A stretch of DNA of 64,000 nucleotides from Pezicula radicicola (taxonomy: Eukaryota > Ascomycota > Leotiomycetes > Helotiales > Dermateaceae), in NCBI GenBank assembly GCA_003008705.1, contig PDUO01000003.1:1496793-1560792 (forward strand), written 5' to 3'. Positions 33,955-45,640 of this stretch are shown here, piece after piece (the first letter of the stretch is position 1; each line of letters begins with the position of its first letter). Both the position numbers and the translations under genes were made by a program. The notes under the pieces are model-generated. The model worked only from the letters and a program-made list of their open reading frames with translations, made no database searches and was not told where the DNA came from.

Positions 33955-34999
33955 TAGTTGTTTTAGAAGGTTGGGTATTATTAGTTGGGGAAGAGGGGAG
34001 GTTTAAAAAAAAAGGGGGGGTGGGTGGTGGGGTGGTTTGTGTGGTAGATAATTACCTAGTAGATACTGGTCGTAACATCAACATGGATTAATGACTGAGA
34101 GCAAATTGCTACAATGAGAACGGAGACATGTCGCTATAGCTTGTTTGCGACAACTGTAAACTGCCGAAGCTTCACTCAATGCCTAGATAACATATCTGCT
34201 TAAGATTCCTGAACTCAGCACGAGCTCATCAGAACAGCTTACAAGACAACAGCTCGTAGCTCGCTTAAATCATGCTCCTCGAGAGTTTACAACCAAACCA
34301 ATAAGTCAATACAAAATTAGAAAAGAACAATTGTAGATATCTACCTCTTTGTACAAGCAGTAAATAAAATCAGTAAAAGGGTCCCATCCTTTGAAACTAG
34401 TTTCACTTATAAGTCTTCATTTTGGTTGTCGGTTACTAAATTGTCTTATTTGTTTAAATAATTGATTTTAGATAGATAATTAAATTAAATTTAGTTCTAT
34501 GAAACGATCCGGTCCAAACTAAAGTGAATATTATACAAGACATAGAAGAAAAATAGATATTAAGATTCTAAAGGAGAGCCGTGTTTGATTCTACTGTACT
34601 GTACATAGCGAGATGGGAGATGCGAGATAGCTAATTAATTCACCGCCTTAATCTTGACTGGCAGATTTCGCACAATAGTTTGGCCGAATCTCCGAATAGA
34701 ATGGATGATGCTCGTGAAGTGGTCGACATAAGCTGTGCAAAACCACAATAACACGGTCGCAAATCCAGTAAATGCCCCTCATGCAGGCGGGCACTTTCAA
34801 TTAAAACGGCTACAATCATTTAGTCCACTCGAGCCGCGAATCCCTCCTTTTCAACTCCTTAAAAAACATATGAACCTCCGCTGGTCTTTCGCGCAAAATC
34901 CTGAACTCTCGACCTTCGAACACCGAAAGAACGATTCAACGAATTCTCAAGAAATAAAGGATACACCGGACTCAGTCGCATCTATCAGCTATATCAGCT
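33955..34999. other. Intergenic gap
   Basis: Starts with a G/T-rich 3' flank (including A-run then G-run near 34005-34035), then AT-rich DNA. No gene. The last 250 bases are the upstream region of the Sds3-like gene. Confidence 0.45.
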
Positions 35000-36705
35000 A
35001 TGAGTCAATCTCCGCAGCCGCAATCGCCAGAAATGGGCGGTAGAATTGAGATGCAGCCTGCCACTGCTCCGCCCACGAAACGAGACAAACGCCGACAGCA
35101 ACTGGCAGACCGTTTGGCTGAGATCACCCATAACTTTTCGCAGAATCGAGATCTATATTGTAGACAAGAGCTTCTTGCGCTGCAGGTCGATATGCATTTA
35201 ATCACTGAAGCCGACCCGCACAGAGGCAAGCTGCTTGATGACCAAGGGGATCAGATTCAGAAAGCTGTAGAGGAAATTGCTAGTAGGACAATGGCTAAGT
35301 CTATTAACCCACCTGAAGGAGCTGGCAGAATTTATGCGGACTTTGTGAAGGAGGTCAATGATGCTGCCGAACAGAGAGACGCAGATTTAGAACTACACCA
35401 AGTGAGTCTCCAGTTTCGCAATGGGCATAACGGTAATTAACCTTGTTGCAGAGAGATTACGAGGTCGAATTAGCCAAACTTCATGCGACTGCTGCCTATA
35501 GAGAAAGACTTGCTCGTAATGAGCATAATGCCCTCTCCACCACCTTGCGGGACCGATTGATCAATAGTCTTACTTCGAAGAAAGCACGTCTTGCGCGGGA
35601 TAAGGAAACAATTGAAATCGGAGAAAGCAATGCACTTTTACTACATCCAAGCCAATACAGTATCATGAATCCTGATAGTCCGAGCGGCCAGCAGAGTAAA
35701 CGAGCAACTAGACACCGGCGCGACCTTGAGGGGGAGCTTCCATCCTTCTCGGAGGGCAAGCGTAAACGCAAAGCCATTGAAAGTGACGAGTCTTCAGCCC
35801 CTCCACATCACGAAAAGAGAGCACGCCACGATGCTGGCTCGAGTACACCTCTTTGGCAATCAGACAAGCCCTGGCGTAATGAGAAGAACGAGATGGAGAA
35901 CTCCCAAATCAAAAGGGGTCTCTACAGTATTGATAAGCTCTTTACCGAGAAGGAGCTTGCCATGACCTATAATGCTGCCGCCCTTGCATCTCACAATTAC
36001 ATGGTTAAGCATCCACCTTACGAGACCGAAACCGATTCTCCCCCGAACGGCAAAATTGAGCTCACTTCTGACTTCAAAGCTCTCATGCACAACCCAACTG
36101 ATGAGAACGAAGATGAGGCATCCGCTCGTGCTTCACCAGTTACTATGGAGCGCCAGTACTCACACGCAACACGCAGTACCCGCCATATACCCAGCTACCA
36201 GACTGGTATAGGTATTGACGGTATCACCGATATCAACATTCCGGAAAACTTCCAAGCTCTGTACAGACAAACTCCAAAACTGCCACCAAACCTGCCAAGT
36301 GTGATGCAGAAGGCCTACGTCAAAGGCGACGCTGCAAACCAGCCAGCTGGATTGACGCCAGAAGAAGCTGCTGCTGAACTCGATATGATCAAGAAATGCC
36401 GTGCGTACAATGATGATCGCGGCTATGGCAGAAATCTTGAGTTAGAATATGGTGGTCTAAGCATGCTTAAGAATGTTGCAAATCCCATATCTAGAAGTGA
36501 TATGAAGGGTGACCATTATTGGGTAACCAGCAACGAAAAGGGGCTGATAAGTGAGCTGCGCAACGAACTTGGATTTGACGGGGAGCCCATGTCAAAGCAA
36601 AGTTCCAAGGGAGGTAGTGATATGGGAACGCCAATGTCAAGACAAGGAACTCAAGACGGTGCCATAAGTGGAAGGGGAAGGAAAGGACTTTCGAGAATCG
36701 GCTAA
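35000..36705 (+). CDS. Sds3-like subunit of the Rpd3/Sin3 histone deacetylase complex
   Basis: Exons join(35000..35401, 35452..36705) give 551 residues; the intron has GTGAGT and TTGCAG ends. TKRDKRRQQLADRLAEITHNF, then NRDLYCRQELLALQVDMHLI and EADPHRGKLLDDQGDQI, are the Sds3 core, which is a coiled-coil region that binds Sin3 and the deacetylase. FVKEVNDAAEQRDADLELHQ completes the helix before the intron. The C-terminal 300 residues are less conserved, with a Lys/Arg cluster (EGKRKRKAIESDE) as a likely nuclear signal. The complex removes acetyl groups from histones to repress transcription. The window also has a small PAH-like protein (8349-8826), a Sin3-related domain, but at a separate place. 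Confidence 0.88.
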
Positions 36706-37171
36706 TCAGGCGAAAGGAGTTTTACTATCTTCGAGGAGTTTAACGGCGAGCCACTGCTTGCTCGGCTTGGTCTTGCTATATACTCGACCATTACATAATT
36801 TGCTGGATTTTTGGCGCAATGGTGTTAAGGTAGCCAATGGAGGATGATTGCATATGTCTACGGAATATCAATGTACTCATAGAATAACTCGGGCAAACGA
36901 CTTGACATGAATAATCAATGCCAACTGAATAAGACTGAGCGCCTAAAATTTCCCGCTTGACTTCCACATTGGAATACTAACATAATGGATAATCCCAACC
37001 AGGTTATATGTAACATCAATCGTGAATTACGTTACTTCGTACTAATGGATAACTCCTACACTGCGACATGCAACCCTCCTATTTTCCGAACCTTTCTACA
37101 TATCCGTCTCAAGGTCCACCGGTGGAATTATCTTCGTGCGAGTTTAACGCCCTTGGAGCAGTTACGCCCTC
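36706..37171. other. Convergent 3' flank
   Basis: 466 bases between two convergent genes. An open frame of 87 codons at 36985-37248 overlaps the 3' exon of the neighbour and shows no domain. Confidence 0.5.
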
Positions 37172-38171
37172 TCAAGGTCCAAACACTAGAGTTCTCACCT
37201 CAATGCTGTCCCGTCCCACAGCCCCTTCAGGAGCACGCGTATCAATAAAAGCTGCCACGAGTTAGTAACCGCAACAAATCGGAAAAAGGATTTAAAACAA
37301 ACTCACCAGTATGCGGAACTCTACCCCCCAAAACCTTACTTCCAGGCTTCAAAGCCTCACTATCAAAACACTCCAACAAAAGCCTCTCATCATTCCTCAT
37401 ACCCGAAAGATAATGCCATTTCTGACCCTCATTATATCTAATGCCCGCAGTTTCCCCAGTCCGATCCGGATACCTATGTTCAACAGGCACAACATCATTA
37501 TCATCCACACTGGCCGAAGATGCGAAACCCAAAGGTGATGTTTGAACCGGTCCATTCAAGGGCCTCCAAACATTAATAATTCGATATCTCCCTTGCAATA
37601 ATTTCTCGGCTTCGTCAGGTAAATGTTGTTCAACTCTTTTCTTTGCTGATTTCGCTGTTTGATCGATATGGACTCGTGTTACTGGTGCTCTTGGTGCATT
37701 TGGTGATGATCGACGGATCGTATGATCGAAGAAGAATACTTTGTTACTTCCTGGTACATTTTCTAGAATCAATTTCTCTACTTCGGGGTAGTAGTTTGAT
37801 TTTATTGATTCGTCGTCTACGAAGTCTTTTTCTGCTGAGTCTGGGACTGAGGAAATTACGGCGAATGCGTCGTGGTCGAGGTTATAGGAGGATTCTTGAC
37901 CGCGGATGTCTTTGATGGGGACTTGGATGTCGAAATCACCGAAGTTTCGTTGTGGTTGACCTTCTGGAGATCTTTCTACGTAGTTGAAGGGGATGGATCC
38001 ATCTTCTGGGGGGCGGAAGTAGTTTAGTGTTACGGTTGTGTCGCCTCGTGGGATGTAGGTTGATGGTGTAGTTACGCCATTGCTTTGGCTTTGTTGGGCT
38101 GCTACTTCCGTGCGGGAGGATTGGGAGAGGTTGTGTGCTGCGGTGGCGTGGAGGGGAGCTGCGGTTGTCAT
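37172..38171 (-). CDS. AsaB / GA4-desaturase / CmcJ-like oxidoreductase
   Basis: Exons complement(37172..37251, 37307..38171) encode 314 residues. VTLNYFRPPEDGSIPFNYVE near residue 50 is the opening block of this family. KVFFFDHTIRR, then APVTRVHIDQT, holds the conserved FDHT..R and VHxDxT elements, with His and Asp likely acting as metal ligands; RYRIINVWRPLNGPV and ECFDSEALKP follow, and the last exon gives AFIDTRAPEGAVGRDSIEVR. Fungal AsaB and GA4 desaturase members act in secondary metabolism by hydroxylation or desaturation; CmcJ-like bacterial relatives act in beta-lactam pathways. No pathway neighbours are present, so its substrate is unknown. Composition in the first exon goes from A/C-rich to G/T-rich on the coding strand. 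Confidence 0.9.
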
Positions 38172-38908
38172 GATGATGGATTTTGTGGTGTGTTGGAGGG
38201 GTTGAAGAGAAGTTGAGCTGTCTATGGATTCAAGTGATTGAAAGTTCTATGGTTTAAAAGTGTGGATTAGTTGATAGAGAAGTAAGAGAAATACTGTAGC
38301 AATATATAGCAATTGGGATTCGGAGATAATGCTCTTGTGACACCTGAAAGTCTTCGCAAACGTCGACTTGCTATTGTAAGCCAAACCCGTCACGTCATGA
38401 GCATGAGTCTTAGAAATCCATCCATCCATTGGCGTTGTTTAGTTCAAGAGGTAAAGAAACCAACCATTCCCCCGCCGGCTTTTGGCTGCCGAGGTTGGGG
38501 TTACTAAACTGTACGGTGTGAAGTAGTTGAAAGGGCGCGAGCACGCAATATTTGATGATAAAAACCGCCACTTTGTTGATTTCCAGACCTTTCTTCTAGT
38601 GGCGATGGTGTTCATTTAATAACTTGCAGATGTCTCTAGAGCACAGCGGAATAAGGTTTTAGCGATAGCTGGAAGCTGTTCTGATTGGCGACCAGTTCCC
38701 GGCGCTAAAAGGACCCATGTTCCGGGTTGTTTACAAAGACTGTTGAATTCACGAACTCCATTTCTTGTTTGACGCGACTCGGGATTAGCGGTTTAGAAAT
38801 TGCTGGATACAGTAACCTCAATGCTAAAATATCAGAAACAACGCAATTAAAATTCGCAAACGCGCCTCTACGAAATAACGGTACAGAATTTATACGACGA
38901 TATTAAAC
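38172..38908. promoter_or_regulatory. Shared upstream region of AsaB-like and AT-hook genes
   Basis: 737 bases between divergent starts. GACGCG at about 38771 resembles an MBF-type (ACGCG) cell-cycle box, present once. A 60-codon frame on the minus strand at 38247-38429 has no domain. Confidence 0.4.
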
Positions 38909-41900
38909 ATGAACGAAGACGAATTCTCCTCTCCCGATCCTCTCGCTGGCAATGATTCAGTATTCAAACCTGCTGCAAAACGAGGGGCTGTGAAAGTTCC
39001 TCGTTCCCGCCCTCTACAGAAGAGTTCACCAATTAAGCAGAGCTCACCAACTAAGCAGACCTTTGAATTGGATGTAGGGAACGAGATATCGCCGCAGAAG
39101 ATACGGGTCACAGTTGAAGCTGGGAGTGAGAATTCACGTATGCAACGCGCGGATCGTGGCTTTTCCTCGCCATCTCCCTCTCGGCGCCAGATCAATCGTC
39201 GAGGAGAACGAACTATAACGACGACAATTCCCCTCGCGGGACTTTCGGATACGGAGAATGAAGCGGAACCTGGGGCTGCGACACCTAAACGAGGTAGAGG
39301 CAGACCGAGGAAGGCAGGAACTCCTGTTGGTGGGAAGGGAAAAGGACGCGCAGGCACGCCGATTAATAGGAAGAGTCCGTCTAGGAGGAAGTCGATTGGT
39401 GACTTGGTAGATGGCGATGACTCCGCAGATAATGACTTCAAAATTGGAAAGGGTGTCGAAGTTAGCAGAGGAAAGGGAAGATCGCGCTCGAGATCAAAGA
39501 AGGGTACGTCGAGGCGCTCAACACCGGCTGCATCAGATAAGGTTGCTTCAAGTGTCACCAGTAAGCGAGGCAGACGGAAGAGTCTTGCACCAGAGGAGGT
39601 TGTGGTTCTTCAAGATGAGATTGGACTAGAAAATCATATGGGCTCTGAGCGAGGTATTGAGGATGGCGTAGATGTTTTGACATCAATAGACCCAAATGTC
39701 TCACACCCTGCATCTGAATACCAAGATAATGAGAGATCGGGTTATCCGAGCCCGAACGTGGCTGGGACACTTAGTATACCCAGCTCAGGTCGTCGAAGCG
39801 GTAAACACCCCTCGCCAGAACGGTCGCATAACCAGTCAGGAATAAGTCAGTTAGCGGAGGAAAGTGTTGCTACGAGCCATTATCCATCACCAGAGAAGTC
39901 TCAAGACGGCGACGCAGATGAAGACCTTGCACCTGATCAAGAAGAAGGCTATTACGACAACGAAGGAGGTGATGGGGATGAAGAACCACAGGAATTCGAT
40001 ACAATTTTAGAGAGTGAAGGATTCAGCATGATATCCATGGATTCCGTACCATCCCTACGGGAACATTTTAGCAGCCCTGCTTTTCAAGAGAGAGAAACAC
40101 CAAGGGAGACACTGCAAAAAAGAGCTCTTGCTAATAGTAGAAACGAGGCAAAATCACAGAGCAATTCCTTGTCAGGAACGCCTGCAGAGGTTGAGCGCCC
40201 AGCTAAGAACCGAAGTTTGTTATCGGTCCAGAGAGCACAAAACGACGATTCATTTTCCAGCGTACCACCTGAAGTTCTGGAAGCAGCAACCCCTAGTGTG
40301 AAATCGCATGTTTCGAGACTCATTCCAACAAAAAATTCTCATATGGAAGACTCTTTTTCCAGTATCGCGCTCGAAATACTGCAAGCAGCAACTCCTGCAA
40401 AAGCATTGCAGTCAAGGCCTCCAACTGAGGAGACTCATGACATCCAAACTTGTGAAGACTCTTTCTCAGCCATACCTTCAGCAGTTCTAGACGAGGCTAC
40501 ACCTGCGCCTGTGCGAAAAACTAAGTTCAGGATGAGCAGTCGGCCTTCATCAGCAAAATCGAGCGCAAATCCCCCTACAGCCAGTTCCGCTCCAGAGGCC
40601 GCGCTGCATCTCCAACCTCCAAGACTCCCCACCCCTGAAGATACCCCTTCGCCTGACGAGGAGATACCAAATCAGCCATTGTCAACTTCAGATAATAAAG
40701 TCTCGACTTCGCAGCCAATAAGCCAGGGAATGTCAAACGAAATCGATGCTGACGAATCCTCCGTCTTCCCGTCACAGATGAAGTCCTCCCCTCCCTCTTT
40801 AGCCCCACGCCGATATAAATACGGAAATCACCTCCAGCAGCAAAGTCTGTATCCTGACTTGAGTCACTTGACTGCTACACCATCAATTCAGTTTTCGTCT
40901 CCTTCTTTACCGCCTCCAGTGCAGGTACCTAAGGGGCCAGATGCTCGGAATCTTGCACCATTACAACTTGACCGGCCAGCTCTTTCTCCCATCGCCCGAA
41001 GTGGACGCGCTCTTCAGGATCTTATTGTTCCATCGTCGCCACGAAATCGATCTTCAAGTTTAGGAAGCCCTTTCAAGAGTCCGTTGCAAGAGCGCAGGTC
41101 GTCAACTGTGAGTCGAGATTTGCAGAACGAAATCGACTCTCGCCAGGAAAGTAGGGGGAAACCGCTCCCTAAGCTTGATCTTCAAGGGAATCTTTTTCCA
41201 CATCTAAGCAGTGATTTTCAAGCGAGGCGCCAAAGCGGTTCAAGTACACAGACGCAAGAGTCCTCCCAGAACAGTAGATGGGCCAAGCCAAGACAAGAAG
41301 AGGACCCATTTAGCAATGTTCGTACTCAGCTGCGGTCACCATCGCCCGAGGAAAAGCACGGATATAGCCTCGAGGTGCCCGATCAACCCGATCAACGCCG
41401 TCGTTCAGATCCAAGCATCCTCAATACAGCATATGGCGATAACTCAATTCTAAGTGAGGATCCTATGAGCTGGCAAGCTGATCTTAACACTCCTGCAGGG
41501 CCAAATGATGCAACTATTCGGCCAAGCGTGCACCGAAGAAATCCAGGAGAGAGCAATCAATCATGGGAGGAACGCTGGGCTGCGGAAAGGGCAGCAGTAA
41601 GCAGGCAAATTGAGTCTGCGAGCACGAGTCAAGTCATTGTCCTCGGTTCAGATGATAGTCAGGTTTCTCCCACTAGCCGCCCCAATGAAGATGAGGACGA
41701 TAGCGAATGTTATGATCTCCTCCTGGAAACCATCAACTCATCATCGCCTTCAATCGAGCAACGTCAAATAGAACAACAAATGTACGATAACGTTGAGAAG
41801 CCAAGGAGAAGCAAGCTTCCCAGTCCATGGCGAAAGAACAGCAAAAGACTTGTATACGGTGATGAGATTTCACACTTTTCTTCTCCATTCGTAGGGGCAA

Positions 41901-43381
41901 ATGCCCTAGCAAGAAGAGGAGAAGAAATCTCCGCACAACCAATCACTGTACGACGGAGCAGCCCTGAAGAGTTTCCAGCGCGTCCTATTTCGCAGAAGTC
42001 TAATTTCGCTCCTCGCGTTCGCAGTAGTGGAAGTGCTGACCTTTCAGCCCTACTTGGCTCGCCTGTCAAAGAGCTTCCAGTTCTGTCATCTTCATCTCAA
42101 GAAAGTTCCCTTCCGGACGAAAAGCAGCCAGAGTCTCTCTCTGGTCGTCGTCGGTCTGGGCCTTCTCCTGGTTCCATGGCCAGTGAAAGAGCCAAAGTCG
42201 ACACACCAACTTCGAGTACACAATCTTTCCAACCAATTCAGCAGAAACTCGGCTTCAGACCCCGTGTTCGTAGCAGCGGTGCTCAGGATCTTTCGGCATT
42301 GCTGAACTCACCTATTAAAGGACTGCCGGTTTTCCAGCAAGCGAGCCCAGAGAGGAATATCTCGCCTTCCATGCAGGGATCTTCAGATTCCATCACAGAG
42401 TCTGATGTATCGGGCCCAAGTGCAAATTCAGACAGGGAGGTTAGTAGTGGAAGCAGTGGATTACCTTACTCCAGCCCGACTCCTTTTGTCCCTGTACCGC
42501 AGAAGGTTGGATTTACGCCACGTGTTCGTGAATCTCGCGCTAGCGGGATATCCGAGAAGCTCTTGTCATCGCCTATAAAGCCAGCTTTGTCGACCAGCAG
42601 CGTAGCCAACAATTATTCAAGGGAGAATATCACCGCACTTGGGGCTGTGTCTTCTAGCAGAATAAACAGCTCTCAGGTGGCGAATTGTGCTTCGAGTCAA
42701 GTCTCTCTTTCAACTCATGGCGAGGATTCTTATGATGTGGGCGGGAAAGCGGATCAATTATACATGGATCACGCTCGTGGAACTGACGAGAACACTTGCA
42801 TGGTAGTTCCACAGTACAAAAACCTTTCACCCACGAAATCCATCCTCCGTTCTCCAGTCAAGCCAACTTTCGGTGAAGAATCAGCACCAAAGACCGTAGG
42901 ATGGGTGTCATCGTCACCCAGTCCATCCCAAGAGGCTGCACCACTCTCACCAACAACCTGGTCTCGCGAGCATTGGGACCTCCTTGAACGAATCATTGAC
43001 GCATGGCGACCAGACGGCTGGTCAAGGGACCCAACCTGCCCAAAACTGCCATCTTCCACCCCAAACAGAAGACGCAGTTTCAACCAAACTAGCGTAGTAA
43101 GTCAGTTGTTAGGCCGCGTTGTCAGCAGTCAAGGAGAGAAAATGCGTTTGGAGCAATGGCATTTAGAAGCTGTAGACGAGTGGCGTGAGGAGGTCCCAGG
43201 TTGGGAAGAAGGTGCTATTTGTATCCGGCTCCTTTCGCTGATCCTTGGGGCTGAAAGGAAGAATAATGGTACTTATGGTTTGAGAAGGGAGATAAGAGCT
43301 AGAGGTGAAAATCCGGATGATCCTAAGGTTTGGGCTGCTGCTGTGGCTGAGGTTCAGGCTCGTCGTGCGAATGAGTTGTAA
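38909..43381 (+). CDS. Large AT-hook protein with internal repeats
   Basis: One exon of 1490 codons. TPKRGRGRPRKAGTP near residue 125 is a canonical AT-hook (GRP core) that binds the minor groove of AT-rich DNA; a second basic stretch (SKRGRRKSLAP) follows near residue 220. Most of the protein is disordered Ser/Pro/Glu-rich. Two repeat types are visible. A DSFSS-x-P-x-x-VLEAATP unit occurs three times at about residues 448-540. A K-x-GF-x-PRVRSSG-x-x-DLSALL-x-SP unit occurs three times at about residues 1030-1230. The C-terminal 150 residues (HWDLLERIIDAWRPDGW, then SQLLGRVVSSQGEKMRLEQW) are compact and look folded. A nuclear role is inferred; I recognise no further family. Confidence 0.85.
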   Translation: MNEDEFSSPDPLAGNDSVFKPAAKRGAVKVPRSRPLQKSSPIKQSSPTKQTFELDVGNEISPQKIRVTVEAGSENSRMQRADRGFSSPSPSRRQINRRGERTITTTIPLAGLSDTENEAEPGAATPKRGRGRPRKAGTPVGGKGKGRAGTPINRKSPSRRKSIGDLVDGDDSADNDFKIGKGVEVSRGKGRSRSRSKKGTSRRSTPAASDKVASSVTSKRGRRKSLAPEEVVVLQDEIGLENHMGSERGIEDGVDVLTSIDPNVSHPASEYQDNERSGYPSPNVAGTLSIPSSGRRSGKHPSPERSHNQSGISQLAEESVATSHYPSPEKSQDGDADEDLAPDQEEGYYDNEGGDGDEEPQEFDTILESEGFSMISMDSVPSLREHFSSPAFQERETPRETLQKRALANSRNEAKSQSNSLSGTPAEVERPAKNRSLLSVQRAQNDDSFSSVPPEVLEAATPSVKSHVSRLIPTKNSHMEDSFSSIALEILQAATPAKALQSRPPTEETHDIQTCEDSFSAIPSAVLDEATPAPVRKTKFRMSSRPSSAKSSANPPTASSAPEAALHLQPPRLPTPEDTPSPDEEIPNQPLSTSDNKVSTSQPISQGMSNEIDADESSVFPSQMKSSPPSLAPRRYKYGNHLQQQSLYPDLSHLTATPSIQFSSPSLPPPVQVPKGPDARNLAPLQLDRPALSPIARSGRALQDLIVPSSPRNRSSSLGSPFKSPLQERRSSTVSRDLQNEIDSRQESRGKPLPKLDLQGNLFPHLSSDFQARRQSGSSTQTQESSQNSRWAKPRQEEDPFSNVRTQLRSPSPEEKHGYSLEVPDQPDQRRRSDPSILNTAYGDNSILSEDPMSWQADLNTPAGPNDATIRPSVHRRNPGESNQSWEERWAAERAAVSRQIESASTSQVIVLGSDDSQVSPTSRPNEDEDDSECYDLLLETINSSSPSIEQRQIEQQMYDNVEKPRRSKLPSPWRKNSKRLVYGDEISHFSSPFVGANALARRGEEISAQPITVRRSSPEEFPARPISQKSNFAPRVRSSGSADLSALLGSPVKELPVLSSSSQESSLPDEKQPESLSGRRRSGPSPGSMASERAKVDTPTSSTQSFQPIQQKLGFRPRVRSSGAQDLSALLNSPIKGLPVFQQASPERNISPSMQGSSDSITESDVSGPSANSDREVSSGSSGLPYSSPTPFVPVPQKVGFTPRVRESRASGISEKLLSSPIKPALSTSSVANNYSRENITALGAVSSSRINSSQVANCASSQVSLSTHGEDSYDVGGKADQLYMDHARGTDENTCMVVPQYKNLSPTKSILRSPVKPTFGEESAPKTVGWVSSSPSPSQEAAPLSPTTWSREHWDLLERIIDAWRPDGWSRDPTCPKLPSSTPNRRRSFNQTSVVSQLLGRVVSSQGEKMRLEQWHLEAVDEWREEVPGWEEGAICIRLLSLILGAERKNNGTYGLRREIRARGENPDDPKVWAAAVAEVQARRANEL

Positions 43382-45290
43382 AGATTGTTTTTGGCCTAGG
43401 TTGTTTATCACTATAGGCAGCAAGGTTGTTATTGTGGTGTATTAATAGCGAGGTGTTGTATTTGTAGGTGGCTGAAAGGACTGGAGGGATTTTGTGGTTT
43501 TGAAAGGAGTTCGAATCAGGTGGGGAGTTAGATGCATTTGTATTTATATTTGCATAAGGACTTGAGGTGGTAGATGAAGTCTTTACTACCTACTTACAAT
43601 TACTACTACATCTTCCACGTCCATCGTATTTAAGAATCTCGCTCGCATTTGACTTAAATACTGATGAATTTAGACTTCTAATAGGTGCGCACTTAAATAC
43701 AGGAAGTGTAATGTACTGCAGATTCGAAAAAGAACCTACCTACTACAGTTTAGAGCGAAATGTTCTTGTTGGGTCGTTCACAGGTTCGTTAAGGCGACTG
43801 TATATTTAGGATATGGTTGTTCGAATAGAGGGAGAGGGAGAGGGAGAGGGAGGGGAAAGGGGAAAGAGGAAAAGGGAAAGGAAGAAGAAGAATAAGAGGA
43901 TAAGAAGGTAAAGAGAAAATAATACAGTCTTTATACTAACTTTACATCTTACTAAGTAGACTTATCCTTAGAACGAACGTTTCTAAGATCCACAAATTCG
44001 GGCAGAGCTAGGCAGGAAATGACTCCTCTACCAGCTCCTCCGTCTATACACTTATTTATATCGTCGCTAACTTAAGGCGCTACTCTTTAAACTCTATGGA
44101 AGAAAATAAATCACACTTTTAAAGGCTTGTCTACATACTAGGATTTATGAATCTTAATTTTCGTTGCTGTCTTTGGATGAGGATGGAGATGAGGTTGGCG
44201 ATGAGGATGATGATGATTAGTGGGTCTTTTAGTAGGGTGGTGTAGATATGAGACGTGGAATTGTACCTTTAGGTGCTGTACTGTAATATTCTTTGTTAAA
44301 GGAAGGGATTATCGAAGAAAGGAGAATGGAGAAATCGAGGGTTTAAGTTTTGACTTGAATTTCGAATTAGTGTAGTGGATTTGGTTGATTTGGTTGATTT
44401 GGTGAGGAAAATAGTACTGTATGCTTTGATATAAAAGTAAATTGTGGATGTTTGCTTTGGAGGTCTTTTTGAGTGTTGGGGGTAGATATGAGGTGGTTTG
44501 GGTGAGTTCTTGTTGATATCTGGCCGTGTTGTAAGGTATAATAACCTAGTTGTGATACTAGAAAACCGGGGGGAAAAAACTTTGAATATCAATTATTATT
44601 ATTTTATTACCGTGATACAGTAATTCCTTTATGGTATGTATGAAAAAATCCTTTTGAATTGATATTTATTTAGATATTAGGGATAGGTTTGAGTAACTTA
44701 CTTGATTCAAGTAACACTTAATTTAAATAACTGACTTAACACATAGCCCTAATTTAAATAATATCTTATGAAGCAATTTTTATGGTAACGCCTAGCTGTA
44801 TAATTACTATTTAAGTATACTGCGTTGGTTGTCTGATGTGTACTCGCGCAATTGGGGTGGTCGCTTAATTATGGAAGGTATTAACCTAAGGTGACTCTTG
44901 GTTGGGGTAGGTAATAAGCTATCAAGAACCTAGGTACCTTTTGTACCCTGTATTAAGATTAAAAAATAGGAGCTGAATAAGGTACTCTGTTGTGGATAGG
45001 GTGGTATGACGAAGAAGGAATTTTTGCGTTTTAGTTAGGTTCGCCGCTCAGGTATGAAGCATACTCGTTATGGATTTGTGAGATACGTATCTGTGGTTGA
45101 GCATAGGTTTGCTGATTATTTAGTTGTTGATGTGATTGAATTTAATCCCTGTAAAAGCAAAGGTCATAGATGCATCGGGTCAAGTGGGCAAGAGATAAAT
45201 TTGGCATAGAATATGGAAGATTGTGTTGCTCAAAATTGACTGGAATTGAAATTAGCTACTTCAAGACATAGTTGTACCCTCCTCTTTGTC
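43382..45290. other. AT-rich intergenic region with simple repeats and a MITE
   Basis: Contains a GAGGGA-type simple repeat at about 43828-43860, a purine run just after it (43855-43900), a GATTTGGTT repeat near 44380-44402 and the MITE listed separately. The open frame of 98 codons near 44296-44592 is a low-complexity shadow. No gene. Confidence 0.45.
44608..44787. mobile_element. MITE related to the element at 59163
   Basis: The right end reads ATCTTATGAAGCAATTTTTATGGTA and pairs imperfectly with TTACCGTGATACAGTAATTCC at the left; it is the reverse-complement counterpart of the ends of the 59163 element (ATCTTATAAAGCAATTTGTACGG). The inside has GTTTGAGTAACTTACTTGAT (44688-44707), which is the complement of the 59230 repeat unit. 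About 180 bp, no coding capacity, TA at both ends. Confidence 0.65.
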
Positions 45291-45640
45291 TCAGGCATCC
45301 TCCTCGTCTAGAATTTCAAGTAGGCCCTTCAGGAAAGACCGAATTTTCTCATCATATCTACCAGGTGTCATACGGGAGAAGTTGTGCGTTAACTTTTCCT
45401 CGTTCTCAATCATCCAGCACCTTGCCCCTGCTGCCCCTAGTCCACCGGCAGCACCAGCTCTGATAATAAGCTCGGCTATGCCATTAATATTTACATTGGC
45501 ACTGGCCTGTAACAAATCTGTGCAAATGTCTAAATATCCTTTGAAATTTGTTGCGTGAAGTGGAACCCCTAGTGATTCATGTGTAACAAGTTCCTCTAAT
45601 CTCAAATTTTCTAACAGTGGTAATACAAGACTTTTTAAGC
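45291..45640 (-). pseudogene. Relic with ankyrin-repeat-like sequence
   Basis: An open stretch of 104 codons from a TTG, with 12 more open codons upstream but no ATG. GVPLHATNFKGYLDICTDLL, then ASANVNINGIAELI, resembles an ankyrin repeat (consensus G-x-PLHxAAxxGHLDIxxLLLxxGANVN). The tail (SFLKGLLEILDEEDA) is acidic. Ankyrin genes of fungi are usually much longer, and no further repeats can be read nearby, so this is likely a remnant. Confidence 0.35.

Noticed and set aside
43828..43900. GAGGGA-type purine run, possible CRISPR or telomere-like repeat
   Set aside because: Units are tandem with no spacers and differ from TTAGGG; a simple repeat.
44296..44592. 98-codon minus-strand frame with KSTKSTKST
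   Set aside because: It reflects the GATTTGGTT repeat on the other strand; no gene.
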